A stretch of DNA of 64,000 nucleotides from UBA5072 sp041737175 (GCA_041737175.1 JBGSSF010000036.1:74727-138726), one strand, 5' to 3'. Numbered from the stretch's first letter, positions 28,572 to 38,072 are shown. Numbers and translations: made by a program. The notes: generated by a model from the sequence alone, not told the origin.

Positions 28572-29792
28572 CTATTCATTGTTAGTATATACTATTTTAC
28601 CCGCAAGAATTGTTTGCTGAATGATGATCCTGCCGTCTTCAATGGTAAACAGGATCAAATCTGCCCGTTTCCCTGGTATAATTTCGCCAATATCGTTTAA
28701 ACCAAGCAATCTTGCGGCATTTGTGCTGGCCATCTGAATGGCATTTCCAAGGCTGCATTGCGTAAACCTGATCATATTCGACACATCGTTACAAAGAGGA
28801 CTTGCAGCTCCTGCAAGCACGTTCTCAGCAGGATACCTGACCACATCAGGAGTTAACACTACAACTCTCCCGCCACGTGTATAATCTCCGGGCGGAAGTC
28901 CTGCCAGATCTAAAGCATCCGAAACAAGAACAATGCGCTCTGCTCCTTTCATTTTATAGAAACACTGCACCTCTTCCTGAGTGAGATGAAATCCATCGAC
29001 AATAAGGGTAGCAGTAATCCGGTCATTAGCCAGTTGGGGCCAGAGCGGGTTTTTATGACGGTTGATCATGTTAGCGCAGCCGTTTCCCAGGTGGGTGGAT
29101 ACAGAAGCACCGGCATCTACTGCTTGTTTTATAGTATCAGCCGAACCGTTATGATGACCCAATGAAACAACTACCCCGGCATCGGTACATTTTCTGATAA
29201 ACGGAATGGCCCCGTTCACCTCGGGCGCCAGGGTGATCATTCTTATTCCATTGTGCGCTGCCTGCTGCAAAGCCATAAATTCATCCCAGTCGGGTGGCCT
29301 GATGTATTTTTCCAGGTGTGCACCCCTATAACCCGGTATGGGAGATATATAGGGACCCTCAAGATGAAATCCTGGAATTGATAAACGTGTTTCTTCGTTA
29401 TTCAGAGCACCTGCTAAGATTGTAAAACTATTCAGAAGACTTTTTTGATCATTGGTAATGATAGTTGGAAGAAAGGTTGTCACACCTGTTTTCCATAAAG
29501 CTTTTATCACCTCGTTTATACCTTCTGTTGTCAATTGTTGGTCAGAAAAATCTACTCCTGAATAACCGTTGATTTGCAGGTCAATCAATCCAGGGGCAAG
29601 GTATGCTTTCGGTTCACTCTCACTTTCCGGGAGAGCATTGATCTTGAGGATTCTCCCATCTGCAATATCAACAGATACTGATGCACCATCCTGGTATAAG
29701 ATTCCTTTTACCTTCAATGTATCGGTTTGCTGGCCTTTCAATGGAAGGCAAAGAAGGACTGACAACACGTAAAAAAAGGTCAAAGTTTTCAT
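28572..29792 (-). CDS. NagA-like N-acetylglucosamine-6-phosphate deacetylase with a signal peptide
   Basis: A 406-residue amidohydrolase with NagA motifs in order: GLIDLQINGYSGVDF, HLEGPYI (metal-binding Glu145), LGHHN (His213/214), HLGNGCANM (His234) and SDALDLAG (catalytic Asp292). NagA removes the acetyl group from GlcNAc-6-phosphate in the cytoplasm. Unusually, this protein begins with what reads as a signal peptide (MKTLTFFYVLSVLLCLPLKG), and no alternative start removes it without cutting into the fold. If exported it would meet unphosphorylated sugar, so its true substrate may be GlcNAc or an oligosaccharide. It is followed by the MFS and nagB genes. Confidence 0.8.
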   Translation of the reverse strand: MKTLTFFYVLSVLLCLPLKGQQTDTLKVKGILYQDGASVSVDIADGRILKINALPESESEPKAYLAPGLIDLQINGYSGVDFSDQQLTTEGINEVIKALWKTGVTTFLPTIITNDQKSLLNSFTILAGALNNEETRLSIPGFHLEGPYISPIPGYRGAHLEKYIRPPDWDEFMALQQAAHNGIRMITLAPEVNGAIPFIRKCTDAGVVVSLGHHNGSADTIKQAVDAGASVSTHLGNGCANMINRHKNPLWPQLANDRITATLIVDGFHLTQEEVQCFYKMKGAERIVLVSDALDLAGLPPGDYTRGGRVVVLTPDVVRYPAENVLAGAASPLCNDVSNMIRFTQCSLGNAIQMASTNAARLLGLNDIGEIIPGKRADLILFTIEDGRIIIQQTILAGKIVYTNNE

Positions 29793-29810
29793 ACGCTACT
29801 TTCTTGATAT

Positions 29811-30455
29811 TCACCATGATATGCATTCTTCCGGCACCTCACTCAGATTTTTTACTACCCAGTCGGCCTGATCAAATTCTTCTGCTTCGAAACTTGTGGT
29901 CAGTGCCAGACATTTGCAGCCGGCCGCCAGGGCTGCGTTCATTCCGCTGATTGCATCCTCTACCACAAGACACTCAGAAGGATCCAAACCAAGTCTTTTG
30001 GAAGCCAGCAAATAAATTTCGGGATGAGGTTTTTTATGTTGTACTTCAAGTCCGTTCACCAGGGCATCGAACAGCGATTCCTGCAAACCAGTTTCACGGA
30101 GGTTGATCCGCATTTTCACTTCATCGGCGCTTGTTGCCACGGCCAGCTTGAGATTCTTTTTCCTGCAACGGGCGATGAAATCATTAACGCCTTTTAATGG
30201 TTTCAGTTTGCCACGGGTGATCTGCTCATAAATGGCATATGTGCGTGCTTTGTCTCTTTCCAGGTTAAAAGGGATACCCTGTTTTTCGGCCACGCCGCCC
30301 AGGAAACGGTTTTCACCCATTCCGGTAAATGGTTTAAAATCAGATTCATTCACCGTAAATCCTTTTTCCCTGAACATCATCATACCAGCACGGGTTATAA
30401 ATTCCTCCGAATCCAGTAATACCCCGTCCATATCAAAAAGTACACCTTTAAGCAT
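29811..30455 (-). CDS. HAD-superfamily sugar phosphatase or phosphomutase
   Basis: About 214 residues. The start at 30455 is preferred because it puts the nucleophile motif DMDGVLLDS at residues 8-16, as is normal; the frame is open to 30485. Other HAD motifs are the Ser/Thr segment VATSADEVK, the Lys in NGLEVQHKKPHPEIY and VVEDAISGMNAALAAG. The all-helical cap between residues 17 and 80 makes it a beta-phosphoglucomutase-like (subclass I) member. It likely hydrolyses or isomerises a sugar phosphate arising in the same operon, where it is the first gene. Confidence 0.8.
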   Translation of the reverse strand: MLKGVLFDMDGVLLDSEEFITRAGMMMFREKGFTVNESDFKPFTGMGENRFLGGVAEKQGIPFNLERDKARTYAIYEQITRGKLKPLKGVNDFIARCRKKNLKLAVATSADEVKMRINLRETGLQESLFDALVNGLEVQHKKPHPEIYLLASKRLGLDPSECLVVEDAISGMNAALAAGCKCLALTTSFEAEEFDQADWVVKNLSEVPEECISW

Positions 30456-30510
30456 GCCGGCAGAAATTATTTTATGCCATGGCAATTTAGGAAGGATTTT
30501 CGACAGGACA

Positions 30511-30534
30511 AAAAAAATCCCGCCATTGGCGGGA
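30511..30534 (-). terminator. Terminator of the 153-residue secreted protein gene
   Basis: On the minus strand, a 7-bp GC-rich stem (30518-30524 with 30528-30534, TCCCGCC) with a 3-base loop is followed by a run of T residues (plus-strand A-run at 30511-30517). Confidence 0.9.
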
Positions 30535-30552
30535 CTAATATTAAAATGCTGC

Positions 30553-31014
30553 TTACCTGTAAGTCCATTTCATTCCGAAGAAGTTGCAGGCATTGGGTAG
30601 TGTCTTCCTGTCGACCCGAAGGTACAATTCATCACCGTTGTATACATAAAAAACATCCATGCTTTTGTCTGTGCCAACCTTTTCGGGATCAAGTTCCTCA
30701 TTTTTATAAAAACTGAATCCCCCGCGTTTCTTCAGCAATTGCATAAAGGCTGTTTCACTTGTGAATCTGCCGTATCTGTACAGCTCTTTTTTCTCATAAA
30801 TCCGGCCATTCACTACATAGGATTCAAGATCATCCAATGGAATGATCTTTTTCTCACCGTTGATTAAGGTTACGTGTGCTTTATGAACACCTACGCGGAT
30901 CCTTTTACAGTTTACCCTTTCTTCTCCATAGTTTGAAATGGAATTGGATGGAACTGATGCCAAACATGCTATGCAAAACAATGTTGCCGCAACAAGAACA
31001 ATTAACTTTTTCAT
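30553..31014 (-). CDS. Small secreted protein of unknown function (paralogue A)
   Basis: A 153-residue exported protein (signal peptide about 1-20) that I do not recognise. It is clearly paralogous to the protein at 37287-37745: both share KRIRVG or KIRIG, a K-x-IPL-x-x-L-x-SY segment, GRIYEKK, AFMxL, GF-x-F-x-x-N and a C-terminal FxxxKWxYR. Its ATG is preceded by AGGAGG at a good distance, a strong Shine-Dalgarno that is uncommon in Bacteroidota and suggests high expression. A terminator follows. The two paralogues bracket the 3-keto-glycoside-like operon. Confidence 0.75.
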   Translation of the reverse strand: MKKLIVLVAATLFCIACLASVPSNSISNYGEERVNCKRIRVGVHKAHVTLINGEKKIIPLDDLESYVVNGRIYEKKELYRYGRFTSETAFMQLLKKRGGFSFYKNEELDPEKVGTDKSMDVFYVYNGDELYLRVDRKTLPNACNFFGMKWTYR

Positions 31015-31149
31015 GACTTAAACCTCCTGATTACTTAATAATTGAAAATAATTGACCTTAAACCAGCTGGGACCTTACATTAACGCGTCTGTAATTATGA
31101 CCGCCGAATTAAAATTTCCCCTATCAGGTAGATTATTTTTAATAATTCA

Positions 31150-33045
31150 TCAATACGGTTTATAAGGTGCTTTCTGAACGTTGAGAGTTTCTTTAATCCA
31201 GACCCTGTACCTTGAATCGGCGCTCCAGGTGTTGCCGGCAGAGGAGAAATCGCAGAAAAGGACCGGCCTGGGTTCCCTGAATTCGCCCTCCAGATCTGTT
31301 CCAAGGATCATAGGTACGGTGAACGACATCCAGATATTGGCGGGTTTTTCAGCAACCGGTTGAAGTTCCACTGCATTATCATTCTGAATCACGACAGCAG
31401 TTTCATCAACAAATCCATCCCCAAACCTGGAGTCACGTGCCAGTAGTACTGGTCCCCTTATAATGGCCTGATATCCATTAAGATGTATAAGCCTGCCCCG
31501 TAGATCGGGCTGAAGTATGACCCGATCCCCATCCTTCCAGGTTCTTGTGATCCTATGATAGGTTCCGGGCTGGATATTATCTGCTTTCACATCATTGACT
31601 GAAACCAGGGTAACTGCACTCCATCCGGGTATACGGAGCGCCAGGGTAAAAGTCACAGGCTTATCCGTATGAAGTTTGATTTCGATCCTTTCGGTGGCAG
31701 GGTAGCCTGTGTTTTGGTGAATGAGGACACTGTCCTTTGCATTCAACGCAATTGTGGCTGAGGACTCACCATACAGGTTGATAAATATTCCATCGCCGGA
31801 AGATTGATACGCTATTCCCGGAATTAAGGTAAATGCGCGGGGACCGTTGGCATTGCAGCAGTTGATGTTCATGTCGCACTGTTTCTCTCCCTCGTGACGT
31901 ATGCCTTCGAGAGGACTGTACTTGGCGATCTGTGAGGCGTCATCCTTCATGGAGGCAAGCAGTGCATTGTAAACCGACTTTTCGATCTGATCGGCATACA
32001 TGGGATTTTCTGTCAGCCGGAGGAGGTTATTGCACAGTTTGATCCAGGTGAATGTCACACAGGTTTCCATGGTGTGGTAGGCAGGTTCGGTTTGCTGTTC
32101 CCCGCCATGGTAAAAACACTCGAAAGCAGTTCCTGAACCGGCAAGGTTAATTTCGGTATCCATGATATTCTGCACGGCAAGCTGAACAGTCTTCAGGTAT
32201 TCAGGCTGACACGTTATCCGGTACAATTCAAGTAGTCCTTCGTAGCACGACATCATTTCGTAGGCTTTCTGCCCGTTCTCGTAGGACCACCATGAAGCAG
32301 GGAATGGAAAACGGTCGGCAACCGCAATCCCGCTTAATGCCTTGCTTATCAATCCCGGTCCGTCAGAAGTTTCCCATTGTTCAACAATGTATTTGGCGAA
32401 ATTGAGATAACGTTCTTCCCCGGTATGCCGGTAAAGGAATAGGATGGGTTCCAGAACAGAACTACTGGGCATACCCCTGTAGTTCCCGGTTTTAACAATG
32501 TTTGTCTTACCCCGACCTACCAACGAAAGTAAATTGTCCGCCAGCCTGGTGGCTGCCCGGAGTGCTTTTTTATCGTCAGAGATATCATACCAGGCCAACA
32601 AGCCCAGTAAGGTGTATTTGGTTCCCCATATGTCCCATTGTGTTAACCTGGCTTCGGGTGTGTAATTCCCTATATATCCGTCGGGAGTCTGAGTGGCGAT
32701 TAAACCTGAAACAGCCTGTTGTATAATGCCGAACAACTGTGGATCTTTTTTGTATTCATAGGCTGTTATGGCTGACAAAATCCATTTCCCCCAGAACTCA
32801 GACTGCCATAAATGGTTTTCGTTGCGGTACCGGAAAGGCTCTATCAGGTGAAGATAGTCCTGTTTCATGATGCGGTTGTCAATGCACTGATCAATCCTGC
32901 TGCCCAGGTATCCCTGAATTTTTACATGATTGAGAGGTATTGAACGCAGAGAATCCTTAACGGGCTGTCCGTTAATATCGGAGGAAATAATGAACAGGTT
33001 TAAAACCGCTAAAACATGGATGCAAAATTGTCTGGAGATGCGCAT
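31150..33045 (-). CDS. GH127-like (DUF1680) beta-L-arabinofuranosidase-type hydrolase
   Basis: A 631-residue protein with a signal peptide (about 1-26). The (alpha/alpha)6 barrel carries the GH127/GH146 active-site set: Glu327 and Cys329 in TMETCVTFTW and the Cys pair 396-397 in NINCCNANGPRA, matching the zinc-binding cysteines and Cys nucleophile of Bifidobacterium HypBA1. The family removes beta-L-arabinofuranosides and related sugars. It is the third gene of a minus-strand operon, 11 bases after the HEAT-DUF1080 gene, which is an unusual pairing of a Cys-based hydrolase with an oxidative glycoside route. Confidence 0.85.
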   Translation of the reverse strand: MRISRQFCIHVLAVLNLFIISSDINGQPVKDSLRSIPLNHVKIQGYLGSRIDQCIDNRIMKQDYLHLIEPFRYRNENHLWQSEFWGKWILSAITAYEYKKDPQLFGIIQQAVSGLIATQTPDGYIGNYTPEARLTQWDIWGTKYTLLGLLAWYDISDDKKALRAATRLADNLLSLVGRGKTNIVKTGNYRGMPSSSVLEPILFLYRHTGEERYLNFAKYIVEQWETSDGPGLISKALSGIAVADRFPFPASWWSYENGQKAYEMMSCYEGLLELYRITCQPEYLKTVQLAVQNIMDTEINLAGSGTAFECFYHGGEQQTEPAYHTMETCVTFTWIKLCNNLLRLTENPMYADQIEKSVYNALLASMKDDASQIAKYSPLEGIRHEGEKQCDMNINCCNANGPRAFTLIPGIAYQSSGDGIFINLYGESSATIALNAKDSVLIHQNTGYPATERIEIKLHTDKPVTFTLALRIPGWSAVTLVSVNDVKADNIQPGTYHRITRTWKDGDRVILQPDLRGRLIHLNGYQAIIRGPVLLARDSRFGDGFVDETAVVIQNDNAVELQPVAEKPANIWMSFTVPMILGTDLEGEFREPRPVLFCDFSSAGNTWSADSRYRVWIKETLNVQKAPYKPY

Positions 33046-33056
33046 AAGTATCTGTA

Positions 33057-35849
33057 TTATTCAGGACGCGGTATCTCTCTTACATAGATATCCCTGTAAC
33101 CTACCCAGGTTCCATGGGCCTGTAATTCGATCTGCTCCGCAGGGAAAATAGGTATGTTGCGGTCCCAATAATTTTCCATGATGGTATTGTCCACTACAAG
33201 TAAACCATTTAAATAAACAGTCACTCTTTCACCCTGCATGACAATCCTGAAGGAGTTCCATTCTCCTACCTGGTTATCAGCAACTTTTAGCGGATTTCGC
33301 TCATGTACCTGGTTATTGTACAATGCGCCGGAACCAACCTGAGCACCAACATCACGACGGGATGTATCCCATATCTGCACTTGTGGGGATCCACGGAGAT
33401 AGATCCCGGCATCTCCCTCAGGGGTGATCTTCCAATCGACAAGCATTTCAAAATTACCGTATGGCTTAACGGTACATAAATTGTCTCCGTTTCCTGTGAA
33501 CACCAGTATCCCGTCTTCAACCTTCCAGCCTTGCCGCATGATTTCATCAGCGTTCATCTGTGCTTTAAAGAGGTCAGCAGGTTTCATCGTGGCCCGGATC
33601 AGCGGATTTTCCACCAGTCCCTTCCATCCCGTAAGGTCCTTGCCATTGAATAAGGGCACAAATCCAGGAGCATCGGGCATCGAAGCCAGGTGCTTTTGTA
33701 TGGCTTCTTTCTGGTACTCGCTTTCGGGTCCCTTCAGCAACGTGAGGGTTTTGTTAAGAAGTTGTTTGACATCGTTTCCGGAAAGGGATTGATTGCCCAG
33801 TGCAATATCACTGACGGCGGCGGCTGCATCCTGTTGAAGGCCGGGATCATCCATGTATTTCGCTGCAATCTGCAATGCCGGATAGGTCCGGCACTTTCCA
33901 ATTTCTCTCAGGACTGTACTTTTCTCACTCAGCGACACGGCCAGACCGGATATTTTCCGCAGTAGCAATAACCGTTGTTCATCAGGGTAATCCGACTGGC
34001 TGATCAGCCTCAGGATTGCTTTCAGTGAAGCTTCTCTGAAGCCGGAATTGCCGGGATCCGATCCTATCCTGTAAAGCTCATGTATGGCAACAGGATCACT
34101 CCATTTTGTCAACGCTTCAAAAGCCGTATTCTTTAGTTCAGGCTTTCCTTCCGTAATCTCAGCAAGAATTGTGTTCAGACAAGCCTGGTTCCCAATTCCG
34201 GCAAGGATTCCGTAAAATAAACTCCGGTCGGCACCTGTTGTATTGTTTAATTTGGAAATTATCGCAGCCGCCTGATCATCTTTGGATAATCCGCTGACAG
34301 CAGCAATCACTGAAGACTGCACTGCGGACAATTCTTCGGGCAGTTTAACCCTGCGCAACAAGTCGTATAGTTTATCCAGATCCTTCCCGGATACAAGATC
34401 GGGCAATGCTGTAAGGGCGGCCAGCCTGACTGCCGGATCCTGTGAATCGCTTTCCTTCAAAACAAGATCTACATTTTCTTTACTTTTTCGGGAGGCCAAT
34501 ATTTCCATAATTGCTGTTTTGGCTTGGGCAGGCATGGCAGGGAGTTCATTGGCTATGGATGGCACCAGGGTGTTACTGCTGCAGGATAATAGCTGAGTTT
34601 TAACCGCGTTGATTTCTGCAGGATTTCCTTTTTTCATAACCGCCAATAAATCAGGTATGGCAGAATCCCTGCCGAGCTTAGGTAAAGCGTTGATTGCAGC
34701 CAGTCTTACTGTTTCATTCTGATCGGTTAATGCCTGTCTTATGAAAGGAAGCGCAAGCTTGTCACCCCGCTCACCCAACATGTCGATCACTTCTGCCTTA
34801 GACTGATCCGCAAGTTGACCTGCTTTTTTTACCCATTGCAGCGTAAGCTTTTCACCGGGCAGGTTTTGGGCCAGATCGAGGGCTTTAATCCGGTATTGCT
34901 TGTTATTGCTTTTCAACCCGGTAAACAGGTAGGGAATGGCTTTATCACCGGAGAATTTCGCCAGCATTGACAAAGCTTCGCCACGGGTTTGGCTTTGGTT
35001 GTCAGCCGAAGCATTCTTAATCAGCCCGATGCACTTTTTCTCTGCCAGGACTTTGTTTTTATTCAGGAAGAGCGTGTTTATCCAATTCAGATAAGAAGTT
35101 GTTGATAGTGTTGGTTCATACACAAATCCGCTTTGGAGTGCCATGTTGTAAAGCAATGAACCTGATTCGGGCAAACCGAAACGACCCAGGGCATAAAAAG
35201 ACACCTTTCTGAGTCTGGTATCAGAGGAAGATGCCAGTGTGGTAATTTTTGGAGCTGCTGCTGTGTATTGCATATTACCCAGTGCTTCAACAATGGAAAT
35301 TTGTGCTGATACCTGTGCCTTGTCCAATGCGTTTGTCAAAGCAACTCCGGCCCGGGGAGTATGAATGGATGCGAGTGCCCTGGAGGCAGGATCACTGAAA
35401 CGTTCCTCAGGAAGCAGCTTTTCCAGAAATGGAATGGCATAATCATTAGCCACCATTTGGATCTGTGCGATCAGGAAGACTTTATTTTCATTGTCCCTTT
35501 CATTGTCCAGTGCTTTACACCAGGCTTTCTGGCATAACAATCGGTTTTCTTCCTGGCCAGGGCCCATGACAAAGCCGGAGAAACTTCCCATGGCAAAACG
35601 AACGCCGGCATCATTACCGTTACCGGGAGGGATCAACATTCCGGCCAGTTCAGCAAGGCCCTCTTCGTCGAGAGCAGTCATGTCATTCATCAGGATACTG
35701 AGGGTGGCCTGATCCGTGGCCGGCATCTGCGACAGCAAATCAGTGATCTTTGTTTGCAGGGTTCTGTTTTCTTTGCCAATTTCCTGACCAAACACCGGGG
35801 CCGACCCTATCAGGATAGCAATCAGCAAGATGAATTTAATCTTAAGCAT
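33057..35849 (-). CDS. HEAT-repeat protein with C-terminal DUF1080 (3-keto-disaccharide hydrolase) domain
   Basis: A 930-residue exported protein (signal peptide about 1-21). Residues about 90-690 form an alpha-solenoid of HEAT-like repeats (for example VRLAAINALPKLG), and about 718-928 form the DUF1080/PF06439 concanavalin-like domain (FVPLFNGKDLTGW at its start, GDAGIYLRG and the VTVYLNG segment inside). DUF1080 proteins have been described as 3-keto-disaccharide or 3-keto-glycoside hydrolases. The solenoid probably presents the domain to a polymer or partner. It sits 27 bases after the Gfo/Idh/MocA gene, giving an oxidase-then-lyase pair in the periplasm. Confidence 0.85.
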   Translation of the reverse strand: MLKIKFILLIAILIGSAPVFGQEIGKENRTLQTKITDLLSQMPATDQATLSILMNDMTALDEEGLAELAGMLIPPGNGNDAGVRFAMGSFSGFVMGPGQEENRLLCQKAWCKALDNERDNENKVFLIAQIQMVANDYAIPFLEKLLPEERFSDPASRALASIHTPRAGVALTNALDKAQVSAQISIVEALGNMQYTAAAPKITTLASSSDTRLRKVSFYALGRFGLPESGSLLYNMALQSGFVYEPTLSTTSYLNWINTLFLNKNKVLAEKKCIGLIKNASADNQSQTRGEALSMLAKFSGDKAIPYLFTGLKSNNKQYRIKALDLAQNLPGEKLTLQWVKKAGQLADQSKAEVIDMLGERGDKLALPFIRQALTDQNETVRLAAINALPKLGRDSAIPDLLAVMKKGNPAEINAVKTQLLSCSSNTLVPSIANELPAMPAQAKTAIMEILASRKSKENVDLVLKESDSQDPAVRLAALTALPDLVSGKDLDKLYDLLRRVKLPEELSAVQSSVIAAVSGLSKDDQAAAIISKLNNTTGADRSLFYGILAGIGNQACLNTILAEITEGKPELKNTAFEALTKWSDPVAIHELYRIGSDPGNSGFREASLKAILRLISQSDYPDEQRLLLLRKISGLAVSLSEKSTVLREIGKCRTYPALQIAAKYMDDPGLQQDAAAAVSDIALGNQSLSGNDVKQLLNKTLTLLKGPESEYQKEAIQKHLASMPDAPGFVPLFNGKDLTGWKGLVENPLIRATMKPADLFKAQMNADEIMRQGWKVEDGILVFTGNGDNLCTVKPYGNFEMLVDWKITPEGDAGIYLRGSPQVQIWDTSRRDVGAQVGSGALYNNQVHERNPLKVADNQVGEWNSFRIVMQGERVTVYLNGLLVVDNTIMENYWDRNIPIFPAEQIELQAHGTWVGYRDIYVREIPRPE

Positions 35850-35876
35850 GGTAATATTTTTATCGGTTAAATAGGA

Positions 35877-37139
35877 TCAGATTGTCCAGGGAGCCCTCAT
35901 AGGCTGGTTTATCAGCTTGTTGGCGCCTTCGTCGTCAATGAATACAAGCCGTTCAGGATCAAATTTCAAAGAACGACCCAACCTGACTGCAATAATAGCA
36001 AGGTTAACCAGAGTACAGGAACGGAATCCGTTTTGCTCGTTTAAAGCAAATTTCCTTCTGGAAGTCACTGCATCGGGGAATGAAGTCAACTGGGGCAGGG
36101 GATCAGGAAAAGCAGCCAGTTTATTTTCGAGATCCGGTATGTCAGAGCGGAAATGCGGGTATAGTTTACCAAGGGGGCCCTGAATGAATGCAGCATTGCT
36201 GTCGCGATTCTCACCATCGAGAATGATCTTGCAGCCGTCGGCGTAAGTAAGTTCAATTCGTCGCCAGGTACTGGCTGCATCCGGATGTTGCTGCGGCGCG
36301 TCAATATCGATAGTGACCGGACTGGTATTGTCTTTTTCAAGGATATACTGCACGGGATCAAGATAATGCTGGCCCATATCACCCAGTCCGCCCCCGTCAT
36401 AATCCCAGTAACCACGGAATGTTTCGTGCACGCGATGGGGATTATAGGGTTTCACAGGAGCAGGTCCCAGCCACATGTCGTAATCGAGTTCAGGGGGAAC
36501 CGGTGCGGGTGTCAGATCGGTCTTTCCAGTCCAATAAAACTTCCAGTCAAATCCTGTGCTTCTGTTGATGGTCACCTGCAATGGCCAGCCCAGCAACCTG
36601 CTTTCCACCAACTTTTTTATAGGCTTAACAGTAGTACCGAATCCATAAAACACGTCATCAAAGCGAAACCAGGTGTTGATCCGGAAAATACTTCCGCTTT
36701 GTCCCACTGCCTTTACCACTTGTATTCCCTCACCGATGGTTCTGGTCATGGGTTTCTCGCACCATATATCTTTTCCCGCCCTGGCGGCTTCAGTTGCCAT
36801 GATTCCATGCCAGTGAGGCGGAGTAGCAATGTGAACAATATCAATATCTGACCGCTGTAATATTTCGTGATAATCTGAATAGGATTTCACCTCACCTGTT
36901 GTCAGCTTTAAAACCTCGTTCAGGTGATTTTTATCAACATCGCAAATAGCCAGTAATTCAGTGTCACCATATGGAAGGTGATTTCTTCCCATGGCGCCGA
37001 CACCGATTATGGCCTTGGTAAGCCGGTCACTGGGCGGAAGAAATCCCCGCCCTAAAACATGTCTCGGAATTATTGTCAGCGCAGCTGCTGCAACTGCTGT
37101 TTTCTTGATAAAGTCACGTCGTGTTTTTGCCCTGTTCAT
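35877..37139 (-). CDS. Tat-exported Gfo/Idh/MocA-family oxidoreductase
   Basis: A 420-residue protein. The start at 37139 is chosen because a twin-arginine signal (RRDFIKK, then AAVAAAALTI) follows; the frame runs further up to 37184. The NAD(P)-binding Rossmann region is KAIIGVGAMGRNHL, followed by ICDVDKNHLNEV, the HIATPPHWHG and CEKPMTRTIGEG signatures, and the C-terminal GFO/IDH alpha/beta domain. Exported members of this family keep a tightly bound nicotinamide cofactor and oxidise sugar hydroxyls, for instance to 3-keto-glycosides. Together with the DUF1080 and GH127-like genes just downstream it makes an apparent oxidative glycoside-cleaving operon. Confidence 0.88.
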   Translation of the reverse strand: MNRAKTRRDFIKKTAVAAAALTIIPRHVLGRGFLPPSDRLTKAIIGVGAMGRNHLPYGDTELLAICDVDKNHLNEVLKLTTGEVKSYSDYHEILQRSDIDIVHIATPPHWHGIMATEAARAGKDIWCEKPMTRTIGEGIQVVKAVGQSGSIFRINTWFRFDDVFYGFGTTVKPIKKLVESRLLGWPLQVTINRSTGFDWKFYWTGKTDLTPAPVPPELDYDMWLGPAPVKPYNPHRVHETFRGYWDYDGGGLGDMGQHYLDPVQYILEKDNTSPVTIDIDAPQQHPDAASTWRRIELTYADGCKIILDGENRDSNAAFIQGPLGKLYPHFRSDIPDLENKLAAFPDPLPQLTSFPDAVTSRRKFALNEQNGFRSCTLVNLAIIAVRLGRSLKFDPERLVFIDDEGANKLINQPMRAPWTI

Positions 37140-37231
37140 AATGGTTGAATTATTAATCACAAGGTGAAAGTTAGTCAATTTCAAAATACCTTATTCCGCC
37201 AGGTTTATTCAATGAGTGCATTTTCGCTGGA

Positions 37232-37264
37232 AACAAAAAAAAAATCCTGCACGAGGGCAGGATT
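37232..37264 (-). terminator. Terminator of the 152-residue secreted protein gene
   Basis: On the minus strand, an 8-bp stem (37243-37250 with 37257-37264, AATCCTGC) is followed by a T-run (plus-strand A-run 37235-37244), 23 bases after the stop. Confidence 0.9.
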
Positions 37265-37286
37265 CTTAGTGAGATAAAAGTTATTG

Positions 37287-37745
37287 TTACCTGTATGACC
37301 ATTTTAATTCATAGAAATTGAAAACCGAAGGCATTGACTTTTCGTCCAGGGCCAGGTGGAGATCTTCGCCTTTGAAAACGTAGAACTTATCCACCCGCTG
37401 CAGAGGATCAATGGCATCAAAGGCCTGTTCTGAATTCCTGAAAAGATGAAATCCGTTTTTGGAATCGATAAGTTCCATAAACGCCACTCTGCCGGTAGAT
37501 TCACCATCCCTGTGTATCATTTTCTTTTCATAAATCCTGCCTTTCAGCGAATATGAATCGAGGTTTTGCAGCGGAATTTCAAGTTTTTCACCTGATTCAA
37601 GCACAACACGTGCGTTGTTGATACCGATTCTTATTTTTTCCACCTTCATCCTGCCATCCTCTGATGATACCCATGACGAGGGTGAGCTGGCAAATCCGGC
37701 CACAGTAAAAAGGGCCGCCGAAAACAATGCAATTATTTTTTTCAT
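37287..37745 (-). CDS. Small secreted protein of unknown function (paralogue B)
   Basis: A 152-residue exported protein (signal peptide about 1-20), paralogous along its length to the protein at 30553-31014, with the same GRIYEKK core and KWSYR end. A GGAGG sequence lies 8 bases before the ATG. It has its own terminator, so it is expressed as a single-gene unit. No function or named domain is recognised; the mature part is a small beta-rich domain with one GEKLEIPLQNLDSY hairpin-like segment. Confidence 0.75.
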   Translation of the reverse strand: MKKIIALFSAALFTVAGFASSPSSWVSSEDGRMKVEKIRIGINNARVVLESGEKLEIPLQNLDSYSLKGRIYEKKMIHRDGESTGRVAFMELIDSKNGFHLFRNSEQAFDAIDPLQRVDKFYVFKGEDLHLALDEKSMPSVFNFYELKWSYR

Positions 37746-37995
37746 TTTTATATCCTCCGTTTTGATTTAGTTTCGATTTTCAAATTAATAATTATAATTA
37801 GAGATCTTTATATCTTTAAACAGAGGTTTATCAATTTTGTTTAAATAAAAATATGTTAAATTAAACAAAAAAATATTTTATAAATTTAAAGTATTTGATA
37901 ACAATGCTTTAACGTCATATTCGGAAAAGTTTTAATTTTAAATCATCATATATTCATTAACAATTTTGATCGCTTTTGGCAGAATCATCTACTTT

Positions 37996-38026
37996 TTTGC
38001 AAATTACCGTAATATGATTATCTTTC
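37996..38026 (+). promoter_or_regulatory. Candidate Bacteroidota promoter of fucP
   Basis: TTTG at 37996-37999 and TATCTTTC at 38019-38026 (7 of 8 positions of TAnnTTTG counting the free ones) are separated by 19 bp, the usual spacing. Transcription would start near 38032 and include the repeat array in the leader. Confidence 0.5.
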
Positions 38027-38072
38027 ATGGCATCAAACCATACACATGAGTGTGGTATATAGATTGCAACGG

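Noticed and set aside
36285..36851. 188-residue plus-strand frame
   Set aside because: Antisense of the Gfo/Idh/MocA oxidoreductase, whose motifs are convincing.
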